NCBI GenBank assembly: GCA_024235875.1
Contig: JACKLP010000005.1
Location: forward strand, 159,069-223,068
DNA: 64,000 nucleotides
Source: Burkholderiaceae bacterium
GTDB lineage: Bacteria > Pseudomonadota > Gammaproteobacteria > Burkholderiales > Burkholderiaceae_E
Direction of reading: 5' to 3'
The notes under the pieces were generated by a model that saw only the letters and a program-made list of their open reading frames with translations, made no database searches and was not told where the DNA came from. The first letter of the stretch is position 1. Every line of letters starts with the position of its first letter. The translations under genes were made by a program, and so were the position numbers. Shown here one piece after another: positions 17,441 to 28,400 of the stretch.

Positions 17441-18540
17441 GCTGGTCGGTCGGCCAGCGATTGGTCGAGCGCGGCAATGAAGGTCTGGTTCTCCGACTCG
17501 AGCCCGACCGAGACCCGCAGCCACTGCGGCATGCCATAGCCGCCGATCGGCCGAACGATCACGCCCTGACGAAGGAGGGACTCGAAGACCCGGGCACCGT
17601 CGCCGACGTGGACCGCCACGAAGTTGCCGAACGACGGGATCCAGCGCAGGCCGCGCTGGTCGAAGGCCTCGGTGAGCTGTCTCAGTCCGTCTCGATTGCA
17701 GCGGTAGCTCCGCTCGAGGAAATCGCGATCACCCAGTGCGGCGATCGCGGCCGCCATCGCCAGCGAGTTCACATTGAATGGCTGGCGCACCCGGTTCATC
17801 AGGTCGGTGAGCTCCGGCTGGGCCAGACCGAAGCCGATCCGCAGACCCGCAAGCCCGTAGGCCTTGGAAAAGGTCCTCGCGACGATCAGGTTCGGATGGC
17901 GGCGGACCCATTCGACGGTATCGAACCGCAGCCCCGGTTCCAGGAACTCGTTGTACGCCTCGTCGAGCACGACCACGACGTCGGCGGGCACCTGCTCGAG
18001 AAAGGCTTCGATCCGGGTATGCGGCACAAAGGTGCCGGTGGGATTGTTCGGGTTGGCGATGAACACGACGCGCGTGTCCGGCTCGATCGCCGCCGCCATC
18101 GCATCCATGTCGTGGCCGAAGTCGCGCGCCGGCGCGACGATCGCACGTGCGCCGGTTTCCTGTGTGGCCAGCGCATAGACTGCGAACGCATGCTCGGAAT
18201 AGACGCACGAGGCCCCGGGCTCGAGAATCGCGTGCGCGGCCAGTTCGAGCACGTCGTTGGAGCCGTTGCCCAGCGTGATCCAGTCCTGGGGCACGTCATA
18301 GTGGGCCGAGAGCGCGGCCTTCAGATCGAAACCGTTGGAGTCCGGGTAGCGCGCCAGCTCGCCGATCGCGGCCTGCATCGCCTCGAGCGCCGCGGGCGAC
18401 ATGCCGAGCGGATTCTCGTTGGAGGCAAGCTTGACGATGCCCGCTTCGTCGAGTCCGTACTTGCGCGCGATCTCGGAGATCGGGCGCCCCGCCTGATAAG
18501 GCGCGATCTGGCGAACGTATTCTGGAGCGATCAGTGTCAT
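17437..18540 (-). CDS. hisC: Histidinol-phosphate / aromatic aminotransferase
   Basis: A 367-residue fold-type I PLP aminotransferase. LASNENPLG, ANPNNPTGTF, VLDEAYNEF and the PLP-lysine motif FSKAYGLAGLRIG are visible. Its position between pheA and tyrA suggests it also transaminates aromatic keto acids. Betaproteobacteria often carry a HisC2-type enzyme here, in addition to a copy in the his operon, so the physiological substrate may be phenylpyruvate or hydroxyphenylpyruvate. The ATG at 18540 lies 91 nt after pheA, and its stop overlaps the tyrA start. Confidence 0.9.
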   Translation of the reverse strand: MTLIAPEYVRQIAPYQAGRPISEIARKYGLDEAGIVKLASNENPLGMSPAALEAMQAAIGELARYPDSNGFDLKAALSAHYDVPQDWITLGNGSNDVLELAAHAILEPGASCVYSEHAFAVYALATQETGARAIVAPARDFGHDMDAMAAAIEPDTRVVFIANPNNPTGTFVPHTRIEAFLEQVPADVVVVLDEAYNEFLEPGLRFDTVEWVRRHPNLIVARTFSKAYGLAGLRIGFGLAQPELTDLMNRVRQPFNVNSLAMAAAIAALGDRDFLERSYRCNRDGLRQLTEAFDQRGLRWIPSFGNFVAVHVGDGARVFESLLRQGVIVRPIGGYGMPQWLRVSVGLESENQTFIAALDQSLADRPA

Positions 18541-18631
18541 GGTCTCAGCGGCCTCGCGGGCCGGCTCGTGTAGCGATTCAGGACTCCGGCGACGTCTGGG
18601 ACGGTGGGCCGACCGGACGCCCGGGGATTCT

Positions 18632-19762
18632 TCAGGCCGATCTCGGATACGACCCGACCACCTTGTAGAACGCCGCGTTGGCCCGAAGTTCCGCCAGCGC
18701 CGGCGCCACCGCGTCATCGTCCTTGTGTCCGATGACGTCGATATAGAAGTAGTACTCCCAGTTGCCCTGGCGCGCCGGCCGGGACTCGAAGCGCTTCATC
18801 GAGACGCCGTGACGGGCCAGGGGCTCGATCAGCGCATGGACGGCCCCCGCACGATCCGGTACCGACAGGATCAGCGAGGTCTGGTCCGCCCCCGAGGGTT
18901 GGCACTGGTAGCGACCGACGACCACGAACCGGGTCCGATTCGAGGGGTCGTCCTGGATGCCGGACTCGACGATTCGCAGGCCGTAGCGCTCGGCTGCACT
19001 GTCGGCCGCGATCGCGGCCACGCCCGGGTCTTCGGCGGCCAGCCGGGCGCCCTCGGCGTTGCTAGAGACCGGCGCACGCTCGAGGCCCGGGGCATGGCCG
19101 TCGAGCCAACCGACGCATTGCGCCAGCGCCTGCGGATGGGCTGCGATCCTCTGCACGCCTTCGAGGCTGCCGGAGCGGGTCATCAGGCAATGGTGAACGG
19201 GAATCGAGACCTCGCCGGAAATCGCCAGCGGCGTCGAGAGCAGCAGGTCGAGGGAGCGGTTCACCGCGCCCTCGGTGGAATTCTCGACGGGCACCACGCC
19301 GAAGTCGACCGCGTCGGCCTCGGTCATCCGGAAGACTTCGTCGAAGGTGGCACACGGTACCGCCTCGACCCCGTGACCGAAATGCCGGTGCACGGCGATC
19401 TCCGAATAGGTACCGGCCGGCCCGAGATAGGCGACCCGGATGCGTCGCTCGAGCGCCCGACAGGCGGATATGACCTCACGGTAGATCGAGACCAGTGCCT
19501 GGCCTGGCAAGGGGCCCGTTGCTTCTCGCCGCAGGCGATCGAAGATCTGGGCCTCTCGCTCGGGCCTGTAGACCGGTGCATCGGTTTCGCGCTTGACCTC
19601 CCCGACGGCGATCGCGAGCCTTGCGCGTTCACCGAGCAGACGGACGATCTCGGCATCGACCGCGTCGATGCGCGCGCGCAACGGCGCCAAGCGCCCGGCA
19701 GTGTCGGCCGCGGGATTGGCGCCGGCATCGCCGGCCTTCCCTGCATTTTGGTTCTCGCTCAT
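18632..19762 (-). CDS. pheA: Bifunctional chorismate mutase / prephenate dehydratase
   Basis: A 376-residue P-protein for two steps of phenylalanine synthesis. Residues about 25-103 are an AroQ-type chorismate mutase (LRARIDAVDAEIVRLLGERA). The dehydratase begins at about 109 with YLGPAGTYSE and carries PVENSTEGAVNRS and the catalytic T277-R278-F279. A C-terminal ACT domain from about 296 has ESRP (326-329), the phenylalanine feedback site. It is the first gene of the pheA-hisC-tyrA run. serC, which commonly precedes it, is missing. Confidence 0.96.
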   Translation of the reverse strand: MSENQNAGKAGDAGANPAADTAGRLAPLRARIDAVDAEIVRLLGERARLAIAVGEVKRETDAPVYRPEREAQIFDRLRREATGPLPGQALVSIYREVISACRALERRIRVAYLGPAGTYSEIAVHRHFGHGVEAVPCATFDEVFRMTEADAVDFGVVPVENSTEGAVNRSLDLLLSTPLAISGEVSIPVHHCLMTRSGSLEGVQRIAAHPQALAQCVGWLDGHAPGLERAPVSSNAEGARLAAEDPGVAAIAADSAAERYGLRIVESGIQDDPSNRTRFVVVGRYQCQPSGADQTSLILSVPDRAGAVHALIEPLARHGVSMKRFESRPARQGNWEYYFYIDVIGHKDDDAVAPALAELRANAAFYKVVGSYPRSA

Positions 19763-19917
19763 CCGTCGCCCGGTTCCCGGCTACCCGCCAATGAAACGCG
19801 TCAAATGCTACCGGATTTCAGCCACTGGCCCGGCCCGAGAACTATGTCACGGCCGGTGGCCGGCGAAACCGCTAAGGTTCGATCGCAAGGACGTTGAGCA
19901 TTCACAAGGAGAACGGC

Positions 19918-20574
19918 ATGAAACTCGCGCGACTGGTGTCCTCGACCGCGCTGGCACTGGGCATCCTGTCCGGACAGGCGGCCAATGCGACGACGGTGGA
20001 GTTCACGGGCTATGCCGTGGGGCCGACGGTCGTGCAGCTCAATGCGCCGTGGAACGGCTATGTGAATGCCGGCGAGTTCGCGATCAATGTCGACGGCGTG
20101 CCGATGACCTCCTTTTGCATCGACCTGATGCAGTCGCTCAGCTTCAATACGCCGCATACCGATTATTCGCTCACCGCCCTCAACGGCAGTGTCAGCAATG
20201 TCCAGCTCACCCGCTTCGGGCAGCTGTACGAGAACTACTACGGGACCGCGCGTACCAATGCCACCGCCAGCGCCGCATTCCAGACCGCCGTGTGGGAAAT
20301 CATCAACGACGGCAGCGGCAGCCTGAACCTCGGCGCCGGTAGCTTCCGGCTTGGCAGCGGGACGCCGGCAACGGTCGCGTCGCTGGCCAGCACCTGGTTG
20401 ACCGACCTCGATTCGAAGTCGGCCGGAAGCTGGTCGTTCACGCGTCTGGGCAGCGGCACCTGGCAAGACCAGTTGCTCGCCAGCCAAGTCCCTGTGCCGG
20501 GCACGCTCGGCCTGGTCGCACTGGCCGGCTTTGGTCTCGTGGTCGGATCGCGCCGCCGCAAGGGCTCCGACTGA
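19918..20574 (+). CDS. PEP-CTERM sorted exported protein with possible thioester domain
   Basis: 218 residues. Residues 1-23 are a signal peptide. The C-terminus has the exosortase sorting signal: VPVPGTLGLVALAGFGLVV (191-209) followed by SRRRK. The body is Ser/Thr/Asn-rich. C67 in SFCIDL and Q122 in FQTAVWEIINDG resemble the Cys and Gln of the TQXA-type thioester domains of surface adhesins, so an internal Cys-Gln thioester is possible. AAGGAG lies 6 nt before the ATG, and an upstream TTG is less likely. The gene stands alone, divergent from pheA and convergent with the AEC permease. An exosortase (EpsH/XrtA type) must be encoded elsewhere for this signal to work. Confidence 0.85.
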   Translation: MKLARLVSSTALALGILSGQAANATTVEFTGYAVGPTVVQLNAPWNGYVNAGEFAINVDGVPMTSFCIDLMQSLSFNTPHTDYSLTALNGSVSNVQLTRFGQLYENYYGTARTNATASAAFQTAVWEIINDGSGSLNLGAGSFRLGSGTPATVASLASTWLTDLDSKSAGSWSFTRLGSGTWQDQLLASQVPVPGTLGLVALAGFGLVVGSRRRKGSD

Positions 20575-20592
20575 CCGCCCTGCCCCTTTCCT

Positions 20593-20613
20593 CGGCGCCG
20601 CGCGGCGGCGCCG
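20593..20613. terminator. GC-rich hairpin between convergent genes
   Basis: CGGCGCCG (20593-20600) pairs with CGGCGCCG (20606-20613) across a 5-nt loop in the 48-nt gap between the PEP-CTERM gene and the AEC permease. There is no T-run on either side. Confidence 0.4.
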
Positions 20614-20622
20614 GGCAGTCGC

Positions 20623-21567
20623 TCAGGCGAACCACGACAACAGGATCGGCAGCGTGACGGCGCTCGACACGGTCGTGGTGACCACGGCGCCGCTGACGAA
20701 GCCGGGATCGGCATCGTGGCGCTGAGCCAGCAGGTACACGTTCACGCCGACCGGCAGTGATGCGTTGACCGTGAGAACGGCGAGCGCGAGCGGGTCCAGC
20801 CCGACCAGCCATCGCCCCGCGGCATAGACGACCAGGGGATGGGCGACCGACTTCAGAAGGGTCGCCGACACCAGTGCACCTCGGGCCTGGCCCAGGCCCT
20901 GCGACGCGAGCGAGGCGCCGAGCAGCACCAGGCAAACCGGTACGGCCGCCGCCCCGAGCAGGGCGAGCGAACGATCGATCATCGCCGGCAGGACCAGGCC
21001 CGACAGCGACCACAGCACGCCGGCGATCAAGGGCACGACCACGGGATTGACCAGGGTGGCACGGGCGGCCGTGAGCAGTGCCGCCAGCGTGTTGCCTGCG
21101 AGGCGGACACCACCGCGGCGAGGCTCACCGGCGGCCAGCAGCACGCTGGCCACCCCCAGCAGGACCAGCGTGTGGACCATCACCACGGTCAGCAACACAC
21201 CCAGGCCGGCTTCGCCAAACGCGAGCCTCACCAGCGGAATCCCGAGCATGACCGTGTTCGCGAACACGGCGCCAAGGCCGCGAATGGTCGCGCGGGCATT
21301 GCCGAGCCCGGCACGCCTGAGCAGGAACCAGACGCCGAGGTAGAGCGGCAGCGAGCCGGCGAAATAGGCGATGGGAACCGTCGGATCGAGCGTGGCGAAA
21401 TCACGGGTCGCCAGCGAACGGAACAGCAAGGCCGGCAGGAATAGCGCGAACGCGAGCGATGACGTGGCCTTGATGCCGGGGGCATCGACCACGCCGAAGC
21501 GCGAGGCAGCGATGCCGGCCAGCACCAGCAGCGCGACCGGCGCCACGACCTCGAGGAGTGCATTCAC
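20623..21567 (-). CDS. AEC family permease (auxin efflux carrier-like)
   Basis: A 314-residue integral-membrane protein with about ten hydrophobic segments. The N-terminal LLVLAGIAASRFGVVDA, the central ANTVMLGIPLVRLAFG and the C-terminal SLPVGVNVYLLAQRH are typical of the bacterial AEC (PIN-like) transporter family, which includes malonate and other small-anion carriers. The substrate cannot be told from sequence. It lies 45 nt after gyrA on the same strand and may be read through from it. Confidence 0.85.
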   Translation of the reverse strand: MNALLEVVAPVALLVLAGIAASRFGVVDAPGIKATSSLAFALFLPALLFRSLATRDFATLDPTVPIAYFAGSLPLYLGVWFLLRRAGLGNARATIRGLGAVFANTVMLGIPLVRLAFGEAGLGVLLTVVMVHTLVLLGVASVLLAAGEPRRGGVRLAGNTLAALLTAARATLVNPVVVPLIAGVLWSLSGLVLPAMIDRSLALLGAAAVPVCLVLLGASLASQGLGQARGALVSATLLKSVAHPLVVYAAGRWLVGLDPLALAVLTVNASLPVGVNVYLLAQRHDADPGFVSGAVVTTTVSSAVTLPILLSWFA

Positions 21568-21612
21568 GCCCGTCCCGCCCGGGCCAGGTGCCGTGCCCGC
21601 TCGCCCGCGTCT

Positions 21613-24201
<2,589 letters not shown>

Positions 24202-24258
24202 GGACGGCCCAGGAATAAGAGTGCGCCAGCCAAACCCGAAAGCGAGACCGGGTCAATT

Positions 24259-24318
24259 CCCGGCCGGCTTCTTCCCGGCCGGTTTCTTCCCGGCCGGTTT
24301 CTTCCTGGCCGGTTTCAC
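24259..24318. repeat. Four tandem 15-bp repeats in the gyrA 5' region
   Basis: Units at 24259, 24274, 24289 and 24304 follow CCCGGCCGGTTTCTT with small changes. They lie 58-117 nt upstream of the gyrA ATG. Read on the minus strand in one frame they encode repeats of KKPAG ending at a TGA (24253-24255), but no convincing start codon or ribosome binding site leads into that frame. Confidence 0.8.
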
Positions 24319-24364
24319 AACCGACCTGAAAGCTTGCAACCGGACTTCAGGGCTCGCAACTGAC

Positions 24365-24394
24365 TTGAGCGGCTAAACCTTTGAATTTTATCAT
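24365..24394 (+). promoter_or_regulatory. Sigma-70-like promoter for mtaD, with an opposed extended -10 for gyrA
   Basis: Plus strand: TTGAGC (24365-24370), an 18-nt spacer, TATCAT (24389-24394), about 60 nt before the mtaD ATG. Minus strand: TGATAAAAT covers the same bases (24385-24393) and forms an extended -10, with TAAAAT at 24385-24390 pointing to gyrA. The two promoters would overlap face to face in this short A/T-rich patch of an otherwise GC-rich region. Confidence 0.5.
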
Positions 24395-24454
24395 GTTCGA
24401 TTGTCCGTCCCATCCTGGCGCCAGACTCGCCCGCGCCCGTTCCGGAACCCGCAG

Positions 24455-25792
24455 ATGACCACCGTTTCCAGAATCCTCGAGCCCGAATGGATCGCCACGG
24501 CCACGCGCGAGGCGCCGTTGCTCGATCGGCATTCCGTCGCGATCGCCGGCGATCGCATCGCGGCGATCGGCCCGCGCGCGCAGATCCGTGCCCGGCATCC
24601 CGATATTGAACCCGTGGCACTGGCCGGACATCTGCTGATTCCCGGCCTGGTGAACCTGCACACCCACGCCGCGATGTCGCTGTTGCGCGGGATCGGCGAC
24701 GACCTGTCGCTGCACCGCTGGCTCCAGGAACGGATCTGGCCGACCGAGGGCAAGCTCGTGTCGCCATCGTTCGTCTACGACGGCTCCCTGCTCGCGTGCC
24801 GCGAAATGCTGCTGGGTGGCATCACCTGCTTCAACGACATGTACTTCTACCCGGAGGAGACCGCGCGCGCGGCCGCCTTGCTGGGCATGCGTGCACGGGT
24901 GGGCATCATCGTCATCGATTTCCCGTCGGCCTACGGCACCGGACCCGAGGACTACCTGCGCAAGGGCCTCGCGCTACGGGACCGGCACCTGGACGATCCC
25001 CTGATCGGCTTTTGCCTGGCACCGCACGCCCCCTATACGGTCGGCGACGATGCGTTTCGGCGTGTCGCGACGATCGCGAGCGAACTCGCGATGCCGGTGC
25101 ACGTCCATGTCCATGAGACCGCCGAGGAAGTCTCGCAAAGCCTGGCCCAGCACGGACGCCGGCCGCTGCAGCGCCTCTGCGACCTGGGCCTGCTCGGCCC
25201 CGAGGTCATCGCCGTGCATGCCGTGTGCCTGGACGAGCACGACCTGGCGCTGATGCAAGCGCACAACGTATCGGTCGCACACTGCCCGCATTCCAACCTC
25301 AAGCTCGCCAGCGGCATCGCCCCGATCGCCCGGATGCTCGATGCCGGCCTGAACATCGGCATCGGAACCGACGGCTCGGCGAGCAACAATCGCCTGGACC
25401 TGATCGATGAGGCCCGCACGGCCGCCTTGCTCGCCAAGGGCGCCAGCGGGCGTGCAGACCTTTGGCCTGCGGCCGAGGTCCTCGAGGCGATGACGATCGG
25501 TGGCGCGCGAGCATTGGGCATGGAGAAGCAAATCGGTTCGATCGAGGCCGGAAAGCAAGCCGATCTCGTCGCCATCGACATGAACGCGACCGAATTGCGG
25601 CCGGTTTTTGACCCGATTTCACAGTTCGTCTTTGCCGGCGGACGGGAACACGTTGCCGATGTCTGGGTCGCGGGAAAACATGTTGTCCACAAGCGACAGC
25701 TGCTTGACTCGGCCAGTAGCGGCAAGCTCGCCGAAGTGGTGAGCCGTATAGGCGTGTGGCAGAATCGAATTGACGAGATATTGTCGAGTTAG
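24455..25792 (+). CDS. mtaD: 5-methylthioadenosine/S-adenosylhomocysteine deaminase family amidohydrolase
   Basis: A 445-residue TRZ/ATZ-type metal-dependent hydrolase. The metal-binding HTH is at 69-71 in GLVNLHTHAAMSLLRG, followed by FNDMYFYPE, a second metal His region PVHVHVHETAEE, AHCPHSNLKLASG and the catalytic Asp in GIGTDGSASNN. Relatives deaminate methylthioadenosine or S-adenosylhomocysteine in the methionine salvage route, and older annotations call them N-ethylammeline chlorohydrolase. The exact substrate is inferred. The ATG at 24455 is chosen over an upstream frame extension. In Burkholderiales it commonly precedes ubiG, here with ompA in between. Confidence 0.88.
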   Translation: MTTVSRILEPEWIATATREAPLLDRHSVAIAGDRIAAIGPRAQIRARHPDIEPVALAGHLLIPGLVNLHTHAAMSLLRGIGDDLSLHRWLQERIWPTEGKLVSPSFVYDGSLLACREMLLGGITCFNDMYFYPEETARAAALLGMRARVGIIVIDFPSAYGTGPEDYLRKGLALRDRHLDDPLIGFCLAPHAPYTVGDDAFRRVATIASELAMPVHVHVHETAEEVSQSLAQHGRRPLQRLCDLGLLGPEVIAVHAVCLDEHDLALMQAHNVSVAHCPHSNLKLASGIAPIARMLDAGLNIGIGTDGSASNNRLDLIDEARTAALLAKGASGRADLWPAAEVLEAMTIGGARALGMEKQIGSIEAGKQADLVAIDMNATELRPVFDPISQFVFAGGREHVADVWVAGKHVVHKRQLLDSASSGKLAEVVSRIGVWQNRIDEILSS

Positions 25793-25949
25793 GCCCGTCG
25801 ATGCGCCGTGAATGCGGGACTCCCGGCGTTTTGGTTGTGTTTCGGACCAAGACCGTTCTCCAGTCGATTGGCGAAATGGAAATGGTTTTGGTGTCGCGGG
25901 TTCGGCGACGTCGCCCCCCCGAAAGGACTTTTCTACCGTGAGGAGAAAT

Positions 25950-26609
25950 ATGAACAAGTCGGTCAAACTGTCCCTGGTCGCCGCGACCATCGCGACGGCG
26001 TTCTCTGTTGGCATCGCGGCCCCGGCCGCGGCTTCCGACGGCTATGTCACCAGCCCCAGCGGCGAAGCCGTGAAGGACCCGTTCGGCCTTTGCTGGCGCA
26101 GCCCGAGCTGGACGCCGGCGAACGCGATCGCCGGTTGCGACGACGATCTGCTGCCGAAGCCCGCAGCGCCCAAGCCCGCAGTCGCCCCCGCACCGCGCCC
26201 GATTCCGCGCGCCGTGCCGCGTCCGGCGCCCGCCCCGGCTCCCGCCCCGCGTGCCGAGAAAGTGACCTTCGCCGCCGACGCCTTCTTCGACTTCGACAAG
26301 GCCGTGCTCAAGCCCGAAGGCAAGTCGAGCCTCGACGGCGTCGTGAGCAAGCTCTCCGGCGTGGCGCTCGAAGTGATCATCGCCGTCGGCCACACCGACA
26401 GCATTGGTCCGGATCGCTACAACCAGCGCCTGTCGGTGCGCCGTGCCGAGGCCGTCAAGGCCTACCTGGTGTCCAAGGGCATCGAGGCCAACCGCGTCTA
26501 CACCGAAGGCAAGGGTGAGAAGCAGCCGGTCGCGAGCAACAAGACCAAGGATGGCCGCGCGAAGAACCGTCGCGTGGAAATCGAAGTCGTCGGCACGCGT
26601 CAGCGCTGA
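25950..26609 (+). CDS. ompA: OmpA-family outer membrane protein
   Basis: 219 residues. Residues 1-28 are a signal peptide ending PAAA. A short region with two cysteines (CWRSPSWTPANAIAGC) is typical of Burkholderiales OmpA. A Pro/Ala-rich linker (about 69-103) follows, then a C-terminal OmpA-like domain from about 104 that binds peptidoglycan: FFDFDKAVLKPEG, VGHTDSIGPDRYNQRLS and KNRRVEIEV. There is no beta-barrel domain, so it is a linker-plus-OmpA protein and not a full porin. AGGAGA precedes the ATG closely. A strong terminator follows at 26657. Confidence 0.94.
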   Translation: MNKSVKLSLVAATIATAFSVGIAAPAAASDGYVTSPSGEAVKDPFGLCWRSPSWTPANAIAGCDDDLLPKPAAPKPAVAPAPRPIPRAVPRPAPAPAPAPRAEKVTFAADAFFDFDKAVLKPEGKSSLDGVVSKLSGVALEVIIAVGHTDSIGPDRYNQRLSVRRAEAVKAYLVSKGIEANRVYTEGKGEKQPVASNKTKDGRAKNRRVEIEVVGTRQR

Positions 26610-26656
26610 TCGGTATCGAACGCAGGGCGTTCGCGCCCTGCCTCGAGCTTCGAAGG

Positions 26657-26681
26657 AGCCCCGCCGCTGGCGGGGCTTTTT
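26657..26681 (+). terminator. Intrinsic terminator after ompA
   Basis: AGCCCCGCC (26657-26665) pairs with GGCGGGGCT (26669-26677) over a 3-nt loop and runs into five T (26677-26681). It is 48 nt after the ompA stop and separates ompA from ubiG. Confidence 0.9.
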
Positions 26682-26757
26682 CTTTGGAATCAGGAGCCCC
26701 CTACAATGCGGGTTCCGCCGGGCGCGACCGCCCTGCCCTCGAGGAGTCTGTCGGCGT

Positions 26758-27489
26758 ATGGATACCGATACGCGTACCGAACCCGCGCCCGAGAACGCCG
26801 ATCCAGCCGAGGTCGGCAAGTTCGAGGCGCTCGCCGCCCGGTGGTGGGACCCGAGTTCGGAGTTCCGCCCGCTGCACGAGATCAATCCGCTGCGCCTCGA
26901 CTGGATCGACGCCCACGTCGGCGTCGAAGGCAAGGCCGTCCTCGATGTGGGTTGTGGCGGTGGCATCCTGGCCGAGTCGATGGCGGGGCGTGGCGCCGCG
27001 GTCACCGGTATCGATCTCGCCGAGAAGGCGCTCCGGGTCGCGCGCCTGCACAGTCTGGAAAGCGGCATCGAAGTCCGGTACCGGAAGGTCGCCGCCGAAG
27101 CGCTTGCCGAAGAAATGCCGGGCGCCTTCGACATCGTGACCTGCATGGAGATGCTCGAGCACGTGCCCGACCCCGAGTCGACGATCACAGCCTGCGCGCG
27201 CCTGGCAAGGCCCGGCGGCTGGGTATTCTTCTCGACGATCAACCGCAACGCCAAGGCCTTCCTGCTGGCCATCGTCGGCGCCGAATACGTGCTCAAGATG
27301 CTGCCGCGGGGAACCCACGAGTACGACCGCTTCATCCGCCCCTCCGAGCTTGCCGCCGGCGCCCGGCGCGCCGGACTGCAACTGGTCGACACGATCGGCA
27401 TGAGCTATGGCCCGATCTCGCGGAAGTACCGGCTGGAGCGCGGCAAGGTCGATGTCAACTACCTGATCGCATGCCGGCGGCCGCAATGA
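26758..27489 (+). CDS. ubiG: Ubiquinone biosynthesis O-methyltransferase UbiG
   Basis: A 243-residue SAM-dependent methyltransferase that carries out both O-methylations of ubiquinone synthesis. EVGKFEALAARWWDPSSEFRPL is the family N-terminus, VLDVGCGGGILAES is the SAM-binding motif I, and CMEMLEHVPDP and FFSTINRN follow. The ATG at 26758 has GAGGAG 11 nt upstream. The frame is open into ompA, but that part is not family sequence. The stop overlaps the gph ATG (ATGA), so the two are translationally coupled. Confidence 0.95.
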   Translation: MDTDTRTEPAPENADPAEVGKFEALAARWWDPSSEFRPLHEINPLRLDWIDAHVGVEGKAVLDVGCGGGILAESMAGRGAAVTGIDLAEKALRVARLHSLESGIEVRYRKVAAEALAEEMPGAFDIVTCMEMLEHVPDPESTITACARLARPGGWVFFSTINRNAKAFLLAIVGAEYVLKMLPRGTHEYDRFIRPSELAAGARRAGLQLVDTIGMSYGPISRKYRLERGKVDVNYLIACRRPQ

Positions 27490-28154
27490 TCGAGCCCCCG
27501 ATTCATGCGGTGCTGTTCGACCTCGACGGCACGCTCGCCGACACCGCGCCGGATCTCGCGGGCGCACTCAATGCGATGCGCCTGGCACGCGGACTCGAGC
27601 CGATGCCGCTGGCCGAGCTTCGTCCCTTTGCTTCGATGGGCGCGCGCGGCCTGATCGGCAAGGGACTGGGCGTGGATCGGGACGACGAGGCCTTCCCCGA
27701 GCTGCGCGACGAATTCCTCGGCCGCTACGAAGCGGACATGGTCCGAGAGACCCGTGTCTTCGATGGAATGCATGAGGTGCTGGACCGGCTCGAGGCCAGC
27801 GGCCTGCGTTGGGGTGTCGTGAGCAACAAGTTCGAGCGCTACGTACGCCAGGTACTGGCGGGCCTGGACCTGCTCGAGCGCGCGGCCTGCGTCGTGGGCG
27901 GCGACACCACGCCGACGCCCAAGCCGCACCCGGCACCGCTGCTGCTGGGCGCCCAGCAGGTCGGCGTGCAAGCCGGCGGCTGCGTCTACGTGGGCGACGA
28001 CCTGAGAGACATCGAGGCCGGGCGCGCTGCGCGAATGCGTACGATCGCGGCTGCCTACGGCTACTGTGGCGATGCATCGCCGCCGCACGCCTGGGGCGCC
28101 GATCATGTGGTCGATACGCCGGGTTCGGTGCTCGAGGTGCTGCGGCTGGCCTGA
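27486..28154 (+). CDS. gph: Phosphoglycolate phosphatase (HAD family)
   Basis: A 222-residue HAD-superfamily phosphatase that removes 2-phosphoglycolate formed during DNA repair or photorespiration-like reactions. HAD motif I is FDLDGTLADTAPD near the N-terminus, the cap domain follows, motif II is in GVVSNK, motif III Lys is in TPKPHPAPLL, and motif IV is VGDDLRDIEAG. Its overlap with ubiG is the common Burkholderiales and gammaproteobacterial arrangement. Relaxed specificity within the family is possible. Confidence 0.93.
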   Translation: MIEPPIHAVLFDLDGTLADTAPDLAGALNAMRLARGLEPMPLAELRPFASMGARGLIGKGLGVDRDDEAFPELRDEFLGRYEADMVRETRVFDGMHEVLDRLEASGLRWGVVSNKFERYVRQVLAGLDLLERAACVVGGDTTPTPKPHPAPLLLGAQQVGVQAGGCVYVGDDLRDIEAGRAARMRTIAAAYGYCGDASPPHAWGADHVVDTPGSVLEVLRLA

Positions 28155-28156
28155 TC

Positions 28157-28181
28157 CTGGCCGCGGCGCAGGCCGCGCCAG
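28157..28181 (+). terminator. Stem-loop just after gph
   Basis: CTGG-C-CGCGGC pairs with GCCGCG-CCAG across GCAG, with one bulged C. It begins 3 nt after the gph stop. There is no T-run. It marks the border between the core genes and the giant genes. The rest of the 246-nt gap holds only the promoter-like element at 28366. Confidence 0.35.
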
Positions 28182-28365
28182 CCAGCCTCATCTCCCTTCC
28201 CGGCACCCCGCCGCCGGCCCAACAGATCGCACGCCAATTCGGCGCGCGAACCGTTCGAGCGGCGCCCGTGGTCCGACCGCCGGTCGGTTCACGAGCGGTG
28301 TCGTGCCGGCCGTGAATCCGGCGATACCGGCCGTTCCTGCCGACGCGACGCCTGGCGGATCGTCT

Positions 28366-28394
28366 TTGTCCAGGTCGCGCTCAGGCTGGATAAG
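28366..28394 (+). promoter_or_regulatory. Promoter-like element abutting the first giant gene
   Basis: TTGTCC (28366-28371), a 17-nt spacer, GATAAG (28389-28394), then 6 nt and the ATG. With standard spacing transcription would start at the A of the ATG. The second giant gene has the same layout at 50275-50303. The AAGGG that overlaps the -10 could alternatively serve as a ribosome binding site from an upstream promoter. Confidence 0.5.
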
Positions 28395-28400
28395 GGTCGG

